DNA of 5,459 nt. Origin: Candidatus Mcinerneyibacteriota bacterium (GTDB taxonomy: Bacteria > AUK180 > JAQVHJ01). Position 1 is the first letter of the stretch. The number at the start of each line of letters is the position of its first letter. The position numbers and the translations under genes were made by a program. The stretch lies in the NCBI GenBank assembly GCA_030630935.1, contig DAOVMD010000236.1, forward strand, positions 1 through 5,459, in the 5' to 3' direction. Shown one piece after another: positions 1 to 4,118 of this stretch. Under the pieces are notes generated by a model. It had not been told where the DNA came from. It did not search any database and saw only the letters and a list, made by a program, of their open reading frames with translations.

Positions 1-216
1 ATCAAGTCGGGTCATTCCCTGCCTGGGGAAGATGGGCGGAATGGAATGGAAAGTACAGGGATGATATTAGAAAATTTATTAAAGGTGACCCTTGGATTCT
101 CTCGGCGATTGCCCCGACTATCTTAGGTTCACCTTTAATAAATTTTCTAATATCATCCCTGTACTTTCCATTCCATTCCGCCCATCTTCCCCAGGCAGGG
201 AATGACCCGACTTGAT
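1..216. repeat. Perfect 88-bp inverted repeat with 40-base loop (probable fold-back chimera)
   Basis: Bases 1-88 are the exact reverse complement of bases 129-216; I checked every position and found no mismatch. Bases 89-128 form the loop. The repeat lies within the catalytic domain of the debranching-enzyme gene and abuts the window edge. Read leftwards on the minus strand, the gene is normal through the right arm and the loop, then turns back into the complement of itself and meets a stop at 4-2. Zero divergence, a position at the sequence end and destruction of a conserved enzyme are what template-switch chimeras (for example from multiple displacement amplification) or a mis-assembled contig end produce. 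A real chromosomal inverted duplication is possible but less likely. The arms are certain; the artefact reading is an inference. Confidence 0.95.
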
Positions 217-1396
217 ACAAACCCCCGGCATCCCACGCTTCTGCGATCAGTTTTACCTTACCTAGGATAGGATCAAATGCCAGAGTCTCTAATAACGGCG
301 GGTTGTGCATAGGAGCTCCATTCTGATCCCTGCCCAGAATCGCGGCAAGGTCAAACCGGAACCCGTCAATATGATATTCGGAAGTCCAGTACCTTAGACA
401 ATCAAGGATCATGTTCCGGACAATTGGATTATTACAGTTCAGAGTATTTCCGCATCCACTGAAGTTATAATAATACCCTTCCGGTGTTAACATATAGTAT
501 GTTTTATTATCCAGACCTCTATAAGAAATATACGGTCCATTCTCATTCCCTTCCGCGGTATGGTTAAATACAACGTCCAGGATAACTTCAATACCGTTAA
601 TATGCAGAACTTTAATCAAATTCTTAAGCTCATCAACCTGCATCCCGAACTTGCCCGTTGCAGCGTACCCGGTCTTAGGTGCAAAGAATCCAATATTACT
701 ATAGCCCCAATAATTAAATAAACGTTCCTCGGTTACAGGGGATATACGGGAATGTTCAAACTCGTCAAACTCGTGAATAGGCATGAGTTCAATACAATTA
801 ATCCCAAGGTCTTTCAAGTACGGAATCTTATCAATGAGCCCGGCAAAAGTTCCCTTGTGCTTAACTCCGGAACTTTCATGTGATGTGAATCCACGAACAT
901 GCATCTCGTATATGATTAAATCTTCCATGGGAATCTCAAGAGCTGAATCTCCTTCCCAGTCAAAATCGTCAAAGACCAAACGTCCTCTGTGCTGGTAAAT
1001 GTTGTTCCAGTCAGGTTCAACACCCCAAATATCCCGACCTCCAATTGCCTTAGCATAGGGATCCATTAAAATCTTTTCCTTGTTAAACCAGAAACCTTGT
1101 TTAGTATCAAATAATCCGTCCATACGGTAACCATATTCAATGTCTTCGTAATCAAGGTCAAATACAACCATGGCCCAGACATTACCTATCCTAAACTCAT
1201 CGAAGAACGGGATCTCTGCAAATGGTTCCTTCTCACGTTTCCGGAACAGGACAAGAGAACATGATGTTGCATGCCTTGAGAAGATTGAAAAGTTTACTCC
1301 CCCGGAAACAATCGTTGCACCAAAGGGAAGGGGTTTCCCCGGGCGTAATTGAAAATCTTTATATTTATGTGTAGGAAATGCGTCAACTCTTTTCAT
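2..1396 (-). CDS. glgX: Glycogen debranching enzyme (GlgX/TreX/isoamylase type, GH13), 3' end corrupted
   Basis: Predicted to hydrolyse alpha-1,6 branch linkages in glycogen or similar alpha-glucans in the cytoplasm. The N-terminus (about residues 18-115, starting RPGKPLPFGAT) matches the CBM48/isoamylase N-terminal domain. The GH13 barrel follows: IYEMHVRGFT at 162-171; region I DVVFNHT at 274-280; region II GFRFDLA at 345-351 with nucleophile Asp349; region III AEAWD at 385-389 with acid/base Glu386. Then comes GGLYQVGSFPAWGRWAEWN at 391-409, typical of this family. Region IV and the C-terminal beta domain are absent; family members are usually about 650-720 residues, so roughly 60% is present. 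Residues from about 439 to the stop at 4-2 are translated fold-back sequence and should be ignored, so the genuine coding part ends near base 83. The start ATG has AAGGAG at 1412-1407, inside the last codons of the STAS gene 7 bases upstream, implying translational coupling. It is the third gene of the operon. Confidence 0.93.
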   Translation of the reverse strand: MKRVDAFPTHKYKDFQLRPGKPLPFGATIVSGGVNFSIFSRHATSCSLVLFRKREKEPFAEIPFFDEFRIGNVWAMVVFDLDYEDIEYGYRMDGLFDTKQGFWFNKEKILMDPYAKAIGGRDIWGVEPDWNNIYQHRGRLVFDDFDWEGDSALEIPMEDLIIYEMHVRGFTSHESSGVKHKGTFAGLIDKIPYLKDLGINCIELMPIHEFDEFEHSRISPVTEERLFNYWGYSNIGFFAPKTGYAATGKFGMQVDELKNLIKVLHINGIEVILDVVFNHTAEGNENGPYISYRGLDNKTYYMLTPEGYYYNFSGCGNTLNCNNPIVRNMILDCLRYWTSEYHIDGFRFDLAAILGRDQNGAPMHNPPLLETLAFDPILGKVKLIAEAWDAGGLYQVGSFPAWGRWAEWNGKYRDDIRKFIKGEPKIVGAIAERIQGSPLINFLISSLYFPFHSAHLPQAGNDPT

Positions 1397-1403
1397 TAAT
1401 TAT

Positions 1404-1742
1404 TTACTCCTTTTTCAATGCTTCAATGGCTTCATCAAGGGTGGGGTAGCTCTTAAAGATATGGCTGAATCCTGTCATCTCCATGATATCCCGGACTTCT
1501 TCAGATAGCTTAGCCAGAACTCCTTTCCCACCTTCTTTCGAAAGTTGTTTCCCTATCATCATTAGAACTCGGAGCCCTGAACTGGATATATAATCACAGT
1601 CGCCCATATCAATTACTAATTTGCTCTCGGGAGTAACCAGAGGTATGATCTCTTTCTGGGCAATAATTGATGTGGTCCCGTCCAATTGACCTTCTATTCT
1701 GATAATATCAATATCATCTCGCTTTGTTTTCGTAATCTCCAT
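1404..1742 (-). CDS. STAS-domain protein, anti-sigma-factor antagonist type
   Basis: A 112-residue single-domain protein of the SpoIIAA/RsbV kind, usual length for the family. Such proteins act in cytoplasmic partner switching: the unphosphorylated form binds an anti-sigma factor or another target, and a serine kinase and PP2C phosphatase set its state. Visible features are an N-terminal beta strand (IDIIRIEGQLDGTTS, 11-25), the core strand KLVIDMGDCDYIS (41-53), and the phosphorylation-site loop ISSSGLRVLM (52-61). By alignment with the FMDSSGLG loop of SpoIIAA the acceptor would be Ser54, with Ser53 where SpoIIAA has Asp. A C-terminal helix (TLDEAIEALKKE) closes the domain. The start is set by AGGAG at 1754-1750, 7 bases from the ATG. 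It sits 23 bases after the AGE gene and 7 bases before glgX, in one operon with two carbohydrate enzymes. No kinase, phosphatase or sigma factor is in the window, so its target is unknown. Confidence 0.92.
   Translation of the reverse strand: MEITKTKRDDIDIIRIEGQLDGTTSIIAQKEIIPLVTPESKLVIDMGDCDYISSSGLRVLMMIGKQLSKEGGKGVLAKLSEEVRDIMEMTGFSHIFKSYPTLDEAIEALKKE
1407..1412 (-). promoter_or_regulatory. glgX ribosome binding site embedded in the STAS gene end
   Basis: AAGGAG on the minus strand forms the final Lys-Glu codons of the STAS gene directly before its TAA stop, 10 bases before the glgX ATG. A ribosome finishing the STAS gene clears and reaches this site, so coupling of the two proteins' synthesis is likely. 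The coupling is inferred; the overlap is seen. Confidence 0.8.
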
Positions 1743-1765
1743 TAATTTTCTCCTATGCGAATTTA

Positions 1766-3583
1766 CTAAATCGGTACAATTCTAACTTTTATCTTGGGTC
1801 TGAAATTAAGATTAGGAAGTTCAACTGTTAACTTCTCCGAATCAAAGTTCTTCCATGGATTATTATCTACCCAAACCTTCTCGATTTTGACACTTCCCGG
1901 AGGTAAGATATCAGGGGAGACACGAAGGATCCCGTCAGAGAACCCACTCTCCAGAGGTTTGAAGTATAAATCTAATGGTTGTTTTGTATTTAATAGATTT
2001 GTATAAACCTGGGCAAGGTATGCAAGTTCAATTGAATGATACCCGCTCATGGAATGACTTCCTTTATATCGTTCAGTTCCAAGGAGGTAGGGTAGACCAT
2101 GATTAAACACATTAAAGTATACCGCACCATCACTCTGATCAAGGAAGAATGCATTATAAAATGCTGCTGCTTCACGGGCATATTTCAAGTAAACCTCATC
2201 CTTTAAACATCCAAATAAAATCTCATACGCCAGGATAGCTTGTTCCTGCTGCCACCAGGCTTTTCGGTCATGCCAAGCAAATCTATACGATTCATGACCC
2301 TTCTGCAGGGTTCTATCCATTACATCATACCAACCACCTCGCTGCTTATCCATACCAACTGTAGGCATAATCTCTGCAATTTTCTTAGCAAGGTTAACAT
2401 AAGTGTCCTTCGGAATTATACTATTGATTCTCATAAGATTCCAGGCAATCTTAAGGTTATGACCGACAACTGCACGATTCTGCTGCCAACCCCATTCCTT
2501 ATCATGACTCCAGTCTTCATGGAAACGTTCCTGGACAAATGGGCTGTTATCGTAATCAGGGAAATACTTACAGATCGAATCTGCGGTATATTCCAGGAAC
2601 TTCTTATATTTCTCGTCCCCGGTTACTAACCAAAGATTAATCAAGCATGCCGGAGCATGATCTCCGACTGAGTTCCAGTTCTTACGCGCCTGGTTACGAC
2701 CAAGGGAATCACTCCGGGGATCAAGCATAATAGGGTCAATATGAGAGAAATAACCTTCACCTTTATTATCCTTGAAAAATCGTTCAAATAAATCCATCGT
2801 CATCTTAATATCTTTCATGATACTCTGGTCACCATTTATTCGATAAGTCTGTGTAGGACCCGCAAGGGCATAAATCTGCTCGTACATGGGTATGGCATCA
2901 TAATCATCACCGAACTCTGATGCGAAAATCTTATGCTCTTGTTCTCCTTTAACTTCAATTCCGTGATACCAGTAAACAATATTCTCGTCAAGGTCATAAA
3001 ACCGCATGTGATCACGGAGATATTTGGTCCCTTTCTCTGCTGCCTCAAGAAATACATCATCACCTGTTAAAAGATAGGTTGATGCAAAGCCGTAAACTAA
3101 CCTGGAGATTGTATCGGTCTCCTGACGGAAGTCCCCGGTCTGAGCTCCACCAAGTTTGATCATAGTACGGTACTTGGAGTAGTCAATGTCATCCGGACCA
3201 CCAAATTGGGCATTGATGAAGAAATCTGCAATGTTCTTTGCCTGATTAATCCACCAGGCATTCTCTTCAAATCGGAATTTATCTGGTTTCTTACCCGGGA
3301 AAAGAATAAACTGGCACTCAAAAAGATGCTTCTTTTTCTCAGGATAAAATGTTCCGTATGTAAAAATGTATGTGCCCGGAATCAACATCTCATCCAAACG
3401 ACCGCTTGCATCAAGGTACGGCTCTCCTAAGTTACGGGTAATTTGTGCAAAATTATTACCGGAAATCTTAACAGAGAATTCGCGCCCGTCTGTGGTCTTA
3501 AGACCAAAAACCTTTTTCTTGGGATTGTAACTTGTGACATAGCCTGCAATTGTATCCGAAAACTCAAAGTTCATGTTCCCCAT
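1766..3583 (-). CDS. AGE-family (N-acylglucosamine/cellobiose 2-epimerase fold) protein with extra N-terminal domain
   Basis: A 605-residue protein, clearly longer than classical AGE or cellobiose epimerases (about 390-420). Residues 1-105 look beta-rich (IAGYVTSYNPKKKVFGLKT, then DGREFSVKI) and may be an OB-like or carbohydrate-binding module; this is a guess. Residues from about 110 to 530 fit an (alpha/alpha)6 barrel: SRLVYGFASTYLLTGD (160-174), WNSVGDHAP (303-311), NRAVVGHNLKIAW (369-381), WHDRKAWWQQEQAILAY (437-453) and GSHSMSGYHSIEL (508-520). By alignment with cellobiose 2-epimerase, Arg161, His375, Trp381, Glu447 and His516 match active-site positions, but the Glu of the GHxxE motif is Lys378. 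A C-terminal tail of about 70 residues (PPGS at 561-564) follows. No signal peptide, so probably cytoplasmic. Activity on a mono- or disaccharide, such as 2-epimerisation or aldose-ketose isomerisation, is possible but unproven. I recall similar long proteins in several phyla without an established substrate. The first ATG is preferred because GGAGGT (3594-3589) lies 5 bases away; the in-frame ATG at 3574 would be 14 away. First gene of the operon. Confidence 0.85.
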   Translation of the reverse strand: MGNMNFEFSDTIAGYVTSYNPKKKVFGLKTTDGREFSVKISGNNFAQITRNLGEPYLDASGRLDEMLIPGTYIFTYGTFYPEKKKHLFECQFILFPGKKPDKFRFEENAWWINQAKNIADFFINAQFGGPDDIDYSKYRTMIKLGGAQTGDFRQETDTISRLVYGFASTYLLTGDDVFLEAAEKGTKYLRDHMRFYDLDENIVYWYHGIEVKGEQEHKIFASEFGDDYDAIPMYEQIYALAGPTQTYRINGDQSIMKDIKMTMDLFERFFKDNKGEGYFSHIDPIMLDPRSDSLGRNQARKNWNSVGDHAPACLINLWLVTGDEKYKKFLEYTADSICKYFPDYDNSPFVQERFHEDWSHDKEWGWQQNRAVVGHNLKIAWNLMRINSIIPKDTYVNLAKKIAEIMPTVGMDKQRGGWYDVMDRTLQKGHESYRFAWHDRKAWWQQEQAILAYEILFGCLKDEVYLKYAREAAAFYNAFFLDQSDGAVYFNVFNHGLPYLLGTERYKGSHSMSGYHSIELAYLAQVYTNLLNTKQPLDLYFKPLESGFSDGILRVSPDILPPGSVKIEKVWVDNNPWKNFDSEKLTVELPNLNFRPKIKVRIVPI

Positions 3584-3588
3584 GTTCT

Positions 3589-3594
3589 ACCTCC
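3589..3594 (-). promoter_or_regulatory. Ribosome binding site of the AGE gene
   Basis: GGAGGT on the minus strand, 5 bases before the ATG at 3583. It is the strongest Shine-Dalgarno match in the window and decides between the two nearby in-frame ATGs (3583 and 3574) in favour of the first. Confidence 0.85.
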
Positions 3595-3697
3595 AGGTAT
3601 TTATTAAAACATAAAATGAAACCGAATTTGTATAACTAGAAATGAAAAATACTTCCAATTTCATAAGAGTATTTTAAGATTTAATTATTATTAAGAA

Positions 3698-3726
3698 AGT
3701 ATAACATACTTAAATATAAGAGTCAA
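3698..3726 (-). promoter_or_regulatory. Sigma-70-type promoter of the AGE-STAS-glgX operon
   Basis: Minus strand: -35 TTGACT at 3726-3721, a 17-base spacer, then -10 TATACT at 3703-3698. Both hexamers are one base off consensus with optimal spacing. Transcription would start near 3691, giving a leader of about 107 bases before the first ATG. A short inverted repeat AAGTAT-AAC-ATACTT (3697-3711) covers the -10 and could be an operator. No closer promoter was found in the leader. Confidence 0.75.
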
Positions 3727-3753
3727 GAAAATTATGTAAAAATAAGAGATAGA

Positions 3754-3769
3754 TGTTTACTTGTTTACT
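3754..3769. repeat. Tandem 8-base repeat upstream of the operon promoter
   Basis: TGTTTACT occurs twice back to back (3754-3761 and 3762-3769). Seen from the minus-strand promoter, it lies about 28-43 bases upstream of the -35 hexamer, a usual place for an activator site or UP element. It contains the TTTACT core that recurs near the divergent promoter. The repeat is certain; the function is a guess. Confidence 0.6.
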
Positions 3770-3788
3770 TAAATTGGTGATATGGAGT

Positions 3789-3825
3789 GCATCACTTAAA
3801 TCTCTGATTTAAATGATGCTTTTTT
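3789..3825 (+). terminator. Terminator-like hairpin facing right
   Basis: Arms GCATCACTTAAAT (3789-3801) and ATTTAAATGATGC (3807-3819) pair over 13 positions with one C-A mismatch and a 5-base loop. Six T follow (3820-3825), then CC and four T. This is the form of a Rho-independent terminator for plus-strand transcription, with a rather AT-rich stem. No plus-strand gene lies to its left, so it may end an antisense or small RNA, shield the right-hand gene from read-through, or be a relic. On the minus strand there is no T run after the hairpin. Confidence 0.55.
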
Positions 3826-3934
3826 CCTTTTATTATTTTTTCAGATCTAGACCTGGATCGAGACTTAGTATTGTTAACATTCAATAATATCTATATAACT
3901 GCGAATATAAAAGTCGTCATTAAAAACATTGTTT

Positions 3935-3974
3935 TCAGTTGCACGATTGGCCAATTGGCCAATCGTGCAACTGA
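3935..3974. repeat. Perfect 40-bp palindrome without spacer
   Basis: Bases 3935-3954 are the exact reverse complement of 3955-3974, with no loop; I checked each pair. The centre contains overlapping ATTGGCCAAT units (TTGGCCAATTGGCCAA), so it is itself built of smaller palindromes. It is about 50% GC inside very AT-rich DNA. Neither side carries a T run, so it is not an ordinary terminator. It lies between two divergent promoters, about 209 bases upstream of the operon -35 and about 89 bases upstream of the lipoprotein-gene -35. Candidate roles are a regulator-binding site, a cruciform-forming site or a small repeat element; only one copy is in the window. Confidence 0.95.
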
Positions 3975-4062
3975 CATGAATAATAATTATACGGAATACT
4001 TTTTTACTATAATAAGTAATTACCAGGGGTTCTTGGAAAAATAAAATGGTACCGGCAAAAGG

Positions 4063-4091
4063 TTGACTTTTATGTTAAAAAAAGGTATAAT
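4063..4091 (+). promoter_or_regulatory. Sigma-70-type promoter of the lipoprotein gene
   Basis: Plus strand: -35 TTGACT at 4063-4068, 17-base spacer, -10 TATAAT at 4086-4091. The -10 is a perfect consensus match. The start site would be near 4098, leaving a leader of only about 20 bases. Its -35 and spacing are identical to those of the divergent operon promoter. Confidence 0.8.
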
Positions 4092-4103
4092 TTACTAAGT
4101 AAA
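4091..4103. promoter_or_regulatory. Candidate operator palindrome over the transcription start
   Basis: TTTACT-A-AGTAAA is a perfect inverted repeat that begins at the last base of the -10 box and spans the expected start site, a classic place for a repressor. A looser related repeat, TTACT-ATAATA-AGTAA, is at 4004-4019, and TTTACT also occurs twice at 3756-3769. AT-rich short palindromes arise easily by chance, so this is only a candidate. Confidence 0.4.
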
Positions 4104-4106
4104 AAT

Positions 4107-4112
4107 GAAGGT
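4107..4112 (+). promoter_or_regulatory. Ribosome binding site of the lipoprotein gene
   Basis: GAAGGT lies 6 bases before the ATG at 4119. An upstream ATG at 4105 is in another frame and meets a TGA after five codons, so it is not the start. Confidence 0.6.
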
Positions 4113-4118
4113 CGGTGT

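Larger units (their letters stand above)
3584..4118. other. Divergent intergenic region
   Basis: About 535 bases between the start codons of the minus-strand operon and the plus-strand lipoprotein gene. It holds two outward-facing promoters, a tandem repeat, a right-facing terminator-like hairpin, the 40-bp palindrome and several TTTACT motifs, described separately. No convincing open frame with a ribosome binding site and no tRNA-like structure was seen. The stretches 3827-3934 and 3975-4062 show nothing else I can support. Confidence 0.7.

Noticed and set aside
3-215. Plus-strand open frame encoding a GlgX-like peptide
   Set aside because: It exists because the inverted repeat mirrors the glgX reading frame; it is the same coding sequence read from the duplicated arm, not a second gene.
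1-216. Transposon terminal inverted repeats or a large terminator
   Set aside because: The arms encode conserved GlgX residues, the 40-base loop contains only glgX sequence, and there is no transposase, target duplication or T tract.
2240-2629. A 129-codon plus-strand open frame
   Set aside because: It lies wholly antisense to the conserved AGE-family gene, has no domain-like sequence and no convincing ribosome binding site; it is a shadow frame.
1404-3583. A complete anti-sigma partner-switching module
   Set aside because: Only the STAS antagonist is present; no HATPase kinase, PP2C phosphatase or sigma factor is encoded in the window.
3646-3675. Hairpin in the operon leader as a riboswitch or attenuator
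   Set aside because: The 8-bp stem is nearly all A/T with a 14-base loop and no following T run or alternative pairing; too weak to call.
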